From contig KN805465.1 of NCBI GenBank assembly GCA_000818945.1, forward strand, positions 1-64,000: 64,000 bases of DNA, given 5' to 3'. Within the stretch, counting starts at the first letter, position 1; every line of letters begins with the position of its first letter. The position numbers and the translations under genes are program-made. Under the pieces are notes generated by a model, which was not told the origin of the DNA, searched no databases, and saw nothing but the letters and a program-made list of their open reading frames with translations. This document shows positions 44,179-52,544 of this stretch, in pieces. Source of the DNA: Schizochytrium sp. CCTCC M209059. Its lineage: Eukaryota; Sar; Bigyra; Thraustochytrida; Thraustochytriidae.

Positions 44179-46314
44179 TCAGTCGCACAGCAGTAGGACA
44201 CGCTCCCGAACGAGGAAACGGACGACGCGCAACTTGTCCTCGTCCGAATCAGGATGCTTGAGCTTGCCGACAGTGAGCGGGGTCGACGGATCCGAGTTTA
44301 GGATCTGTTCCAGCATTTCGGCGTCCTCGAGCTCAAATTCAAGACCACGCGAGTCCGTCGCATGGTACGTGCGCGTGTTCAAGCAAGAATGGTAAAAGAG
44401 AGCCGCATTGCCCTCCACGGTAAGGGTTCCAACGCCCTTGGCCGCAAGGACAACCTGGGAGTCGACGTCGATCTGCTCGAGCTCGTCCTCGGGAATATCG
44501 TCTTCCGTTGCGGGTCTACCATCCGCAACAGACTCGACAGCCATCGATGCTTCCTGCGGAACTGCAAGCACGCCGAGCGGCTGGTGCCTATCGTGCTGGA
44601 ACTTGACGCCCATGCGATCAGCAATGAGATCAAAGTCGATGTTCTGCAAGACATGCTCGCTGATGAGCCGAATCGTCTCTGCCACAAACTGATGTCTGCG
44701 TGGATCTGATTCTTGGTCCGAGTTCACGACGCCCATAAAGTTAGTAAGCTCGCGCGGCAAGTTACGCCGCAGCGGCTCGCAGTCAAGAGCCTTGTCATCC
44801 ATGCACGTTCGCTGGATCGCGTGGGGAAGTGCCTCGCGAATAAAGTCGGCCCATGTGTTGAGCTGCCCGACCGAGAGCGTCACATGCAACGAGTGCTCGC
44901 GAAGTTTGGAGCGTGCATGATGCACCATGCCGCGCGGAATGTAGAGCACATCACCTGGCTCGAGCGTGGTGTGGATCGCCACCTTGAGGTGCTTGGCTAC
45001 TTGCTCCTCGGTAAAATCCTTGCTCGAGTATCGTGGGTTCCGCGGGAAGAGAACGTCCGGGTCCTCTTCTTCCTCGTCTTCCTCCTCGTCTTCTGCGTCA
45101 TCGTCGTCCTTGCCATCTTCTTCTTCCTCCTCCTCTGCTTCTTCGTCGTCATCATCATCGTTCTTCTTCTTTGACTCGTAGTGATGGTACACGGTCCACT
45201 CTTTGGCACCTTCAAGCTGCAGGATGAAGGCATCGATATCGTCGTAGTGAGGCGCAAAACCCTGCGAGCCCTTGGGCGTCAGATATGCGTTGGCGCCACC
45301 GCCGCAGCCAAAGAGGCCCTCCATCATGGTCACCAACTTCCAAATGGTCTTGCTGAGTTCTTGCGGGCGCAAAAGCCGCACCGAGGCGCCCTGTGTCTCG
45401 CCAAAGAGTCTCATGACCTCTTTTGCATCCGCGACAGCCTCTGTGTCGTGCATGAGGGTCTTGCGCGCTCCATCCCGGTACGCTGTAAGGCTAAAGTCCC
45501 GGTTGTGTTGCAACTTGCCGGCCTGCAGGGCCTTTTCAATATCCGTCTTGGCCAACAAACCATCGAAATAGGTCGTTTGCCCCGTCTTGTTACGGCGTAC
45601 AAGCAGAGGTTTGGTCTCATAGTACTCGGACATGAAATCCTCTACGCTTGTTGCGCCTCCAAGGATCCACTGCAGCGCACGTTCGCCAGCGAGACGAAAG
45701 TCGCCGCCCGCGGCCTCGCAGATCGCCTCGACTTCTTTGGTGCCCGGCGCCGCCGCACCGTCGCTCTTCGCCGGCTTGCTGCCCGCCTTCTTCTTGTTAT
45801 TCTTCTTGACGCCATTCTCGGTGCCTGGATTCAGGCCATTCGGCTCCTCGTCTTCCTCCTCGTCCTGGTGCTCGTGCTTCTTGCCCGTCTTCTTCTTCTT
45901 GTTGTTGTTGGTGGCCTTGGCCTTCTCCTCCTGCTGCCTTGCCGCGAGCCTCGCCGCCAGCGACAGGGCCGCCTTGTTCTTCTTCCCGCCGTCGCCGGCC
46001 GCCCTCCTCGGCGCCAGCTTCCCTCCGCGCCGCTCCTGCTCGCCGCCGCTGCTGCTCCCGCCCTCGTCGCCGTCGCCGCCCTCGCCCTCGAGCGCCCTGG
46101 CCACCGGTGTCTTGCCGTACAGCGCGACCTTCTTGGCGCGCTTCTTGTCCGCGCGCCTGCGGTTGCGCGCCTGCCGCTTGCGCTTCTGCGCCGCCTCGTC
46201 CATCGGCCCGAGCTCGCGCCGCCGCGCCGCGCCCCTCCGCCCCGCCCCGCGCTCCTTCCGCCCGCGTGCACGCCGCGGCCGCGCTGGGAGCGGCCTCCTT
46301 CCCGGGTCTGCCAT
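44179..46314 (-). CDS. RIOX1: JmjC ribosomal oxygenase, NO66/RIOX1-like
   Basis: 711 residues from the ATG at 46314. Starts at 46356 and at 46203 (MDEAAQKRKRQARNRR) are alternatives, and none has a strong context. The N-terminal 150 residues are Arg/Lys/Ala-rich, fit for nucleolar targeting. The JmjC core shows GFAPHYDDIDAFILQLEGAK with the HxD iron ligands near residue 356, and PGDVLYIPRGMVHHARS with the third His near 461. VEDFMSEYYETKPLLVRR is the family's N-terminal core block, and a dimerisation/winged-helix region follows. The family hydroxylates a ribosomal protein His (uL2 for RIOX1) using Fe(II) and 2-oxoglutarate. An acidic insert of about 50 residues sits between the two halves of the core. 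Divergent from PEX7. Confidence 0.92.
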   Translation of the reverse strand: MADPGRRPLPARPRRARGRKERGAGRRGAARRRELGPMDEAAQKRKRQARNRRRADKKRAKKVALYGKTPVARALEGEGGDGDEGGSSSGGEQERRGGKLAPRRAAGDGGKKNKAALSLAARLAARQQEEKAKATNNNKKKKTGKKHEHQDEEEDEEPNGLNPGTENGVKKNNKKKAGSKPAKSDGAAAPGTKEVEAICEAAGGDFRLAGERALQWILGGATSVEDFMSEYYETKPLLVRRNKTGQTTYFDGLLAKTDIEKALQAGKLQHNRDFSLTAYRDGARKTLMHDTEAVADAKEVMRLFGETQGASVRLLRPQELSKTIWKLVTMMEGLFGCGGGANAYLTPKGSQGFAPHYDDIDAFILQLEGAKEWTVYHHYESKKKNDDDDDEEAEEEEEEDGKDDDDAEDEEEDEEEEDPDVLFPRNPRYSSKDFTEEQVAKHLKVAIHTTLEPGDVLYIPRGMVHHARSKLREHSLHVTLSVGQLNTWADFIREALPHAIQRTCMDDKALDCEPLRRNLPRELTNFMGVVNSDQESDPRRHQFVAETIRLISEHVLQNIDFDLIADRMGVKFQHDRHQPLGVLAVPQEASMAVESVADGRPATEDDIPEDELEQIDVDSQVVLAAKGVGTLTVEGNAALFYHSCLNTRTYHATDSRGLEFELEDAEMLEQILNSDPSTPLTVGKLKHPDSDEDKLRVVRFLVRERVLLLCD

Positions 46315-46791
46315 GCAGGCAAGGGCACGCGGCAAGCAAGAAGCCCATTCATGCATTCATTCATTCCCAGTTCTTCGCGCCCCACGGGAGCCGAGCAGAG
46401 CCTGCGAGCGAGCGAGCGAGCGTCCGCCCGGCCTGGCCTGGTCGGCGCTGCTGTGTCGCGGCGCGGAGACACGCGGAGACGCGCAGCTCGGCTGGCGAGG
46501 CGCGGCAAGGGTAAGCGTGGCTTGGGCGCGAGGGCGGCTGGGCGAGATATCACATAGCGAGGCAGCAGCCAAATTTCGATCGTGCCTGCTCGCTTGCTTG
46601 CTTGCTTGCTTGCTTGCCTGCTGAGATCTACTGTGCTCTGCTGTGCTCTGCTCGAGACGCGCAAAGCGCGAGTGTCGCCTCGCCGCGCCGCGACTCGCCC
46701 CGCCTTCTGAGAGAGCTGGAGACTCCGGCCAAGGCGTGGAAAGAAAGTTAGCCAGGTCCGCGGCATCGTTCTTGCCACGGCGGGACGCACC
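46315..46791. promoter_or_regulatory. Divergent intergenic region RIOX1 / PEX7
   Basis: 477 bp. A GAGC array (46404-46421) and a GCTT array (about 46588-46615) are present. No gene seen. Confidence 0.45.
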
Positions 46792-47856
46792 ATGGCGATC
46801 ATGCCGGGTATGCCCGGCGGACCGGGCGCCCCCGCGGGCGGCGGCGTGGCCCTGCTGCGCACCGAGGGATTCAACAATTACGCCGCGGAGTTTAGCCCCT
46901 TCCACGACGGGCTCATCGCCGTGGCGTCCTCGCAGTACTTTGGCATTGTAGGGAACGGGCGCCAGTATGTGGCGCGGGTCGGCCCCGGCGGCAGCGCGCA
47001 AATCGTGCGCCACTTCGACACGCAGGATGGCCTCTACGATTGCTCGTGGAACGAGGCCAACGAGAACCAGCTCGCCAGCGCTTCCGGCGACGGTTCCATC
47101 AAGCTCTGGGACCTCAACAGTACGGACGGCTTTCCTATCCGCAATTTCAAGGAGCACACGCAAGAGTGCGCCTCGGTCGACTGGAATCTTGTCACCAAGG
47201 CCTCCTTCGTTTCCGCGAGTTGGGACGGTACCATCAAGCTCTGGGACCCAAATGCCCCCATGGCCGTGCGGACCTTTGCCGAGCACATGGGCAGCGTATA
47301 TAACTGCCAGTGGTCACCTCGACACCCGAACCTCTGCATTTCGTGCTCTGCGGACAGCACCGTCAAAGTGTTTGATATTAACCAGCCGCACAGCGCGACG
47401 ACTGTCCATGCTCACGAGAACGAAGTTCTCACCGTCGACTGGAACAAGTACAACGAGTTTCTCTTTGCTAGCGGTTCCGTGGACCGCACGATTCGCGTCT
47501 TTGATGTGCGCAATCCGCAGAAACCCATTTCTGTCTTGGCTGGACACGACTTTGCTGTGCGGAGGCTCAAGTTCTCTCCGCATGACGCAAACCTTATTGC
47601 CAGCTCCTCCTATGATATGTCTGTCAATCTCTGGCGCATGGACCGTGAGGACGCCCTCGTGATGCGCTGTCAGCAGCATTCCGAGTTTGTCATGGGACTG
47701 GACTTTAGTCTCTTTCGACCCAACACGATTGTTTCTGCATCATGGGACGAGCACGTGTGCGTATTTGATTACACGCAGGGTCCGCCTCCTCGCATTCCTC
47801 CCCCTCCCAAGCGTCCGGGACTCCCGCCAACTTTGCAAGGTGGAGGCCCAAGATGA
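46792..47856 (+). CDS. PEX7: Peroxisomal targeting signal 2 receptor, WD40 protein
   Basis: 354 residues. A short Met/Pro/Gly leader precedes YAAEFSPFHDGLIAVASSQYFGI, the typical PEX7 N-terminus. Six or seven WD40 repeats follow, with conserved blocks LYDCSWNEANENQLASASGDG, KLWD, SVDWN, SASWDGTIKLWDP, VYNCQWSPRHPN, TVDWNKYN, VFDVRNPQKPISVLAGHDFAVRR and SSSYDMSVNLW. The C-terminus is Pro-rich. PEX7 binds nonapeptide PTS2 signals in the cytosol and brings cargo to the peroxisomal docking complex with a PEX5/PEX20-type co-receptor. Five GMC enzymes in the same window carry PTS2-like N-termini. Divergent from RIOX1. Confidence 0.96.
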   Translation: MAIMPGMPGGPGAPAGGGVALLRTEGFNNYAAEFSPFHDGLIAVASSQYFGIVGNGRQYVARVGPGGSAQIVRHFDTQDGLYDCSWNEANENQLASASGDGSIKLWDLNSTDGFPIRNFKEHTQECASVDWNLVTKASFVSASWDGTIKLWDPNAPMAVRTFAEHMGSVYNCQWSPRHPNLCISCSADSTVKVFDINQPHSATTVHAHENEVLTVDWNKYNEFLFASGSVDRTIRVFDVRNPQKPISVLAGHDFAVRRLKFSPHDANLIASSSYDMSVNLWRMDREDALVMRCQQHSEFVMGLDFSLFRPNTIVSASWDEHVCVFDYTQGPPPRIPPPPKRPGLPPTLQGGGPR

Positions 47857-48298
47857 GCAAACGCGAATGCGAATGCAAATGCGATATAATTCGATGCGAG
47901 TTTTTCCTCCTGACCTTGTGCTCCCAAAACTAAACAATATATATTTCTTTACAGCCGGGAGTCCTTGGATATTTGACGACAATTGTCTTTCGCTAATTCC
48001 TTTTTTTTTTCTTATAAGTTTGCCTCAGCACTCTGCTTCTGCTCAAGCAACTGGTCTTCTTTCAAAAGCACTTATCATGGTATTACAGAAAATATTCGAC
48101 TTTGATATCAAGTGCAAGGTTTTCCCTCCCCGCCAGCCAAGTCATTGGCGCATTTTTCTTCGTCCATCCTCGCACTCACGCTGTACGGGAGCTCGCCTCT
48201 TAGTAATTAATCAGGCGCTCTCGGCCACTCACAGTCAGTCACCCACCCTTCTTCTGTTGCAAAACCATTTCCACAAAGGGAGAGCTTCGACGACGAGA
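47857..48298. other. Intergenic region
   Basis: 440 bp of AT-richer sequence with a T-run at about 48001-48010. No gene seen. Confidence 0.4.
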
Positions 48299-49519
48299 AT
48301 GGCGGCCGACACGTGCGCGGCGCGCGGGTGTTCCGAAGAGGTCTGCGTGCTGGGCTCGCACGAGGGCAAGGCACACGCTCTTTGCCTCGTACATTATTAT
48401 GGCAGCGCGTTCGCGGCGCGAGACGCTTCGGGCGTCATGGAGGGCCAAGACCAGCAACAAGCACTCGCAAGTCAGGCTCGCGTACTCTCTACACGCGCAC
48501 TCAAGCGCCAGCGAAGGACAGCAGAGGACGTCGTGCGCGAGATGCTCGCCGAAATCGGCCATGACATGGAGGACGAGCTCCAGCGTATCAAGGACCAGCG
48601 TGATCGCCGTGAAAAGGTCGCGTCCGGCGCTCTCCACAAAGAGCTCGTGAAGGAAGCGCATGGCGCAGCGATGAAGCAAAATTCCACGCAAACAGCCACC
48701 GCTGCTCCGCGACGGGACGCTGGTGTCTCCAAGGTCGGCACTGTCGATGTCGACAAGCTCTACGAATGGCAGCTGAAGATGCTTCATCGCAAGCAGGCAG
48801 GACACAAACTTTCGGACCCCGAGCCGGGCTCGCAGGCGGCGAGCGCCGCGGAAAAACGTAAAGCGCAATCGTCTGCACCGCGCGCCACTGCGGCGAATGC
48901 CTCCGCGACGCGAAGTCGCGTCTGGAAACCTACTGGCGAAGAACTCCTCGGCCAGGCACACGTTCCCATGGAGGCTTGGCGCAGGAATGCAGCCGAGCTC
49001 GTGGCCAACGCGCTCTTGCAAGACGTAGATACGGCTCGTTTTGATGCTGGAAAAGCGGCTCTCGATATTGAGAACGCGCTCTTCATGCATCTGCACCAGA
49101 ATCAAAATGCCTACAGACCAAAGATGCGCACTTTGCTCCACAACCTGCGCATCGCAGCAAATGAGCCTTTGCGTCGTAACATCATCACTGGGACGCTTTC
49201 GGCAGCGGATCTCGTCAAGATGGACGAGGCGGCACTGATGGACCCAGAAAGCCGGGCCAAGCTAGAACGCACCCAAGCAGAGGTTTTCGAGCAGCACCGC
49301 GTCGTCTCCACAGAGGAGGCTCTAGCGAGCAAGAGCATCGTCGACGACGCCCAGTGTCCGCATTGTGAGAACTCGCAGGGCATCATCAAGCTCTCTCTGG
49401 CGTCCTCGCGGCCAGAGAGCACCAAGGCTGAAATTTACGGCAACAAGGAAAAGGTCGACTCTTCGTACACTCGATTCCGCTGCCCCGCTTGCGGTTACTC
49501 GTGGCAAGAAGCGAACTAA
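48299..49519 (+). CDS. TFIIS-like protein (central domain plus zinc ribbon), divergent
   Basis: 406 residues from the ATG at 48299. The N-terminal 45 residues have a Cys/His cluster (CAARGCSEEVC ... CLVHYYGSAF), then a charged helical middle. Residues about 225-330 match the TFIIS central domain (RRNAAELVANALLQ, IENALFMHL, YRPKMRTLLHNLRIAAN, LRRNIITGTLSAADLVKM). The C-terminus is a zinc ribbon with CPHC and CPAC pairs (about 360-400). TFIIS uses an Asp-Glu pair in the ribbon hairpin to make RNA polymerase II cleave backtracked RNA. At that place this protein reads KVDSSYTRFRC, without Asp-Glu, so it may bind polymerase but probably lacks that activity. The usual TFIIS N-terminal domain is absent. 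Confidence 0.85.
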   Translation: MAADTCAARGCSEEVCVLGSHEGKAHALCLVHYYGSAFAARDASGVMEGQDQQQALASQARVLSTRALKRQRRTAEDVVREMLAEIGHDMEDELQRIKDQRDRREKVASGALHKELVKEAHGAAMKQNSTQTATAAPRRDAGVSKVGTVDVDKLYEWQLKMLHRKQAGHKLSDPEPGSQAASAAEKRKAQSSAPRATAANASATRSRVWKPTGEELLGQAHVPMEAWRRNAAELVANALLQDVDTARFDAGKAALDIENALFMHLHQNQNAYRPKMRTLLHNLRIAANEPLRRNIITGTLSAADLVKMDEAALMDPESRAKLERTQAEVFEQHRVVSTEEALASKSIVDDAQCPHCENSQGIIKLSLASSRPESTKAEIYGNKEKVDSSYTRFRCPACGYSWQEAN

Positions 49520-49777
49520 CAGTGAGACGAGCCCAAGGCTCGCCTGTCCCGTGTCCTGAAAATGGTCTCACAGTCAAAGCACCTCCAAACCTTGCCAGTC
49601 GGTAACGAGGGGAGGAAGTGAAAAGGGGCAATTGTTTGCGCGCACTCGATCAAGCAATGAACCAACAAAGGCTTTGTCAAGGGAATCACGTGACTCTGGA
49701 CTGTCAATATTTCCATTGTTGTATATAGAAAAGTATGTATGTATAACCACTCATTTCGACCTATGGTGTTTTGGTGC

Positions 49778-51754
49778 TCAGAGAATGGCCAGCAGGTTGT
49801 TCAGGTCTTCAAGGGTCATGCTCTCATCAGGCTTGAGAAGAACTTCTTTTGCGCGCATGAACCGGGGCTCGTTGAGCGCACTAGAGCCGCTGTTGGCACT
49901 GCCTTGCTGCGCGCTAAAGAACTGGTCAAAGATCATGGCGTCGCCCACGCCGCAAGCATCGAGCTCGGCACGGTTCGTTTCTACCCAATTCACATACTTG
50001 ACGGCCTGTTCTGGGGAGAGAATGTTGAATAGCGTCTGGGTATGCGTCTCGACGGCCTTGGTACGCGTTGCAATGTTGCTCCGTAACTTTTCAAGGTACA
50101 TGGTACAAAGACTCAGGCGCTCACGCTCGTCCCTGGTCTGTGCCTTGTCCTGTGTCTTGTAGTTCACGCGCAGCTTTTCCTGCTGCTCCTGACTCAAGCT
50201 CAGTTCCGTGCAAATAAGAGACCACAGCGCGCGCGTGTCTGCCTTGCGGCCCTTGCCATTGTGAGCTCCCGACTGATCCGCGGGGGCCTTGTTCACGGGT
50301 CCGTCCTGGAAAAAGCCCTCACCCTGGTTCATCATCCAGAGCAAGAACTTGGTGTAAGGAGGCAGAATCAGATTAAAGAGGTGCTTGTAGTGATGCTCCA
50401 ACATTGCTCTGCGCTCAGAACACGAGGGTCCGGTCTCTTGAAGAATGCTATGAAGCTGGCCTCGCAAAGCGTCACCGCCAACGCTGCCCTGTGACATGCG
50501 CGACATGAGATCGCGAAGAAGACCCTGTCTGCGGTCTTGCAGCGCCTGGTTCGCCTCTTCGAGATGCCGCCGACGTAGCTCGTCGAGCTCAGCAGTCAGA
50601 CGCGACACGCGGTTCTCTAGCAGCTCGAGGTTTTCCTTCTTGCGCCGCCGACTCAAGCGCGCCGACTCGCGATTCCGTTCCAAACGCCTTCTGTGCCGCT
50701 CCTGCTCTTCTTCCGACGCGCCTGGCTTCGCTTCGCCGCTGCTGATCGATCCAGTATCTGCTTTACGAGTTGCGCTAGCGTTCGAGGCGGAAGAGGCAGC
50801 AGCGACGGCGGCAGCAGTGGCAGTCCCAGAGGCACCCCGCGCACCGGTTGGCACTTTGGTCTCTTCTTTGATGTGCATGCCTGGCCCTTGTCTACCGGCA
50901 GGTCCAGGGCCTACAGTGGCAGGTCGCCGCCCAGGCGCCCCCGCGCTTGCCGTTGGCGCTGCAGAAGCGGCCGACGGGTGCATCGTTGAGGAGCCCAATG
51001 ACGCGGCCGTAGCCGCGGACGCGGCGGCAGCTGAATTCATGGCTGCAGGCGTCGCTCCACGGCTTCTTGGAGACTGTCCAGGGACAAACTGACGCGCACC
51101 ACGGCCCGATGCGCCAGTCATACCTCGCATCGAAACTGGAGCTTGCCTTGCGCCGAGGCCGCTGCTACCAGGATATCCGGGCCTGTAAGCTGAAGATGCC
51201 GATGCCATTGGGGCCTGCCGGCCGCTGCCCTGATTCCATGACGCCGCTGTTTGTTGTTGTTGATGTTGCTGCTGCTGCTGCGAGGCCCAAGAAGCAGCTG
51301 TAGGCTGTGACGACATCGGAGGGGTATTGTATGGCATGGACGACATGGTCGCCGCAGACATGGAGCTGGACCCCTGAGGTCCACCTGTGCCTTGTTGTGA
51401 GGAAGCATGTTGCTGAGCCTGAGACTGCGCCTGTGCTTGACCATGCAGCGGGGCCTGCTGCTGTTGCTGTTGCTGCTGATGTAGCTGCTGAGAAGCGTAC
51501 GGGCCTGCTCCGAAGGAAGGGTCGAATCCGCCCTCGGCGGAGAGACTCGCTGCAGACCCCTCGCCACGCAGCAGGCCTGCCATGCCATCATTGACTTCGT
51601 CCATGTTAAGTGGTGGAAGACCTTTCAAGTCAAGGTCGATGCCATCTCCACCGACCTCGTTGCCCAGAAAGTAGTCGAGGAGGTCATCGTCGCCGTCAAT
51701 GAGGAGACCTTCCCCGAGGTCATCCGTCTCGGTCTTGTGCGCGTCGCCAGACAT
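49778..51754 (-). CDS. bZIP transcription factor with poly-Gln N-terminal region
   Basis: 658 residues from the ATG at 51752-51754 (MSGDAHKTETDD). The frame is open further upstream to 51916, but that part is Arg/Ala-rich leader sequence. The N-terminal 330 residues are low complexity: acidic start (LIDGDDDLLDYFLGNE), Gln runs, Ser/Ala/Gly/Pro-rich. The bZIP lies at about 346-408: basic region RRRLERNRESARLSRRRKKE with the invariant N-x7-R, then Leu heptads (LLENRVSRLTAELDELRRR). The C-terminal 230 residues are helical (HHYKHLFNLILPPYTKFLL, SLICTELSLSQEQQEKLRV, LFNILSPEQAVKYVNWV) and recall C-terminal regions of algal and oomycete bZIPs. Nuclear DNA-binding regulator, targets unknown. Confidence 0.92.
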   Translation of the reverse strand: MSGDAHKTETDDLGEGLLIDGDDDLLDYFLGNEVGGDGIDLDLKGLPPLNMDEVNDGMAGLLRGEGSAASLSAEGGFDPSFGAGPYASQQLHQQQQQQQQAPLHGQAQAQSQAQQHASSQQGTGGPQGSSSMSAATMSSMPYNTPPMSSQPTAASWASQQQQQHQQQQTAASWNQGSGRQAPMASASSAYRPGYPGSSGLGARQAPVSMRGMTGASGRGARQFVPGQSPRSRGATPAAMNSAAAASAATAASLGSSTMHPSAASAAPTASAGAPGRRPATVGPGPAGRQGPGMHIKEETKVPTGARGASGTATAAAVAAASSASNASATRKADTGSISSGEAKPGASEEEQERHRRRLERNRESARLSRRRKKENLELLENRVSRLTAELDELRRRHLEEANQALQDRRQGLLRDLMSRMSQGSVGGDALRGQLHSILQETGPSCSERRAMLEHHYKHLFNLILPPYTKFLLWMMNQGEGFFQDGPVNKAPADQSGAHNGKGRKADTRALWSLICTELSLSQEQQEKLRVNYKTQDKAQTRDERERLSLCTMYLEKLRSNIATRTKAVETHTQTLFNILSPEQAVKYVNWVETNRAELDACGVGDAMIFDQFFSAQQGSANSGSSALNEPRFMRAKEVLLKPDESMTLEDLNNLLAIL

Positions 51755-52544
51755 TGTGGATCCAGAAGAAATCGTCGACGCCCGCCTCTGCTCGTCGTTC
51801 CTCGCCTCGCCGCACCCCCGCGCCCGCCTCGCCTCGGCCCTCTTCTTCTCCCTCGCGTCGCGCGCTCGGGAGGTCGGCAAGGGAAGGGAAGGGAAATTTA
51901 AACCCGACTTGTCCAATCTGCGCCCAGCGCCTTCCGGCGCGCGCCGCGCCGCACCGCGCCGGGCCGCCGCGGGACGCTCGGCGCCGCCTCTCGGACCGCG
52001 CGCGCGCCTTCGCCCGCCACGCCTCCACGCGCAGCTCGCCCGCCCGCCCGCGTCTGCGCGCGAGTCGTCAGTCGCGGGCGCGGCCTCCTTGTTCCTGCTC
52101 TGCTCTGCTCGCCTTTGCTCGCCTTAGCTCTGCTCGCCTTTCCTGCGCCTGCCGGCCAGCACTGTGGACTTCCCGCCGCGCAAGTCGAGTATGCGCGGCC
52201 GTAAGTGGGGTATGCGCGGCCGCAAGTGGGATATGCGGCGGCTCGTCCCAAACATGGATCCGGGAAAGTGGAACAAAGCGGCGGCAAGTGGAGACCGCGC
52301 GCGCGGATAGTCGGGAATGGCGTCACAAGTTGAGTTTCCAGCCTCCCCACAAGGAAGGGAAAGAGTTGAGAAGATAGGATTCGCCAGGATCGTCAGCAAA
52401 TCTCGAGTCTCACCGACAGCCGGCGTACGCACGGCCCAGGCTGCGCGGCGCGGTCGTTCGGGACTGAGACGAGGAAAGGTGGCCCGCTGGCGTGCTTGGG
52501 TTGCTCGGTCGCCCACTCGGGCGTAGAGCAGAGGCAGGCTCGCC
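51755..52544. promoter_or_regulatory. Divergent intergenic region bZIP / lipase
   Basis: 790 bp between divergent starts. The first 350 bp is very GC-rich. The 21-bp minisatellite lies at 52177-52241, with an isolated CGGCAAGTGG at about 52279. No RNA gene seen. Confidence 0.5.
52177..52241. repeat. 21-bp minisatellite, 3 copies
   Basis: Copies at about 52177, 52199 and 52220, consensus CCGCAAGTGGGGTATGCGCG. Same period and core as the repeat at 302-385. Confidence 0.8.
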
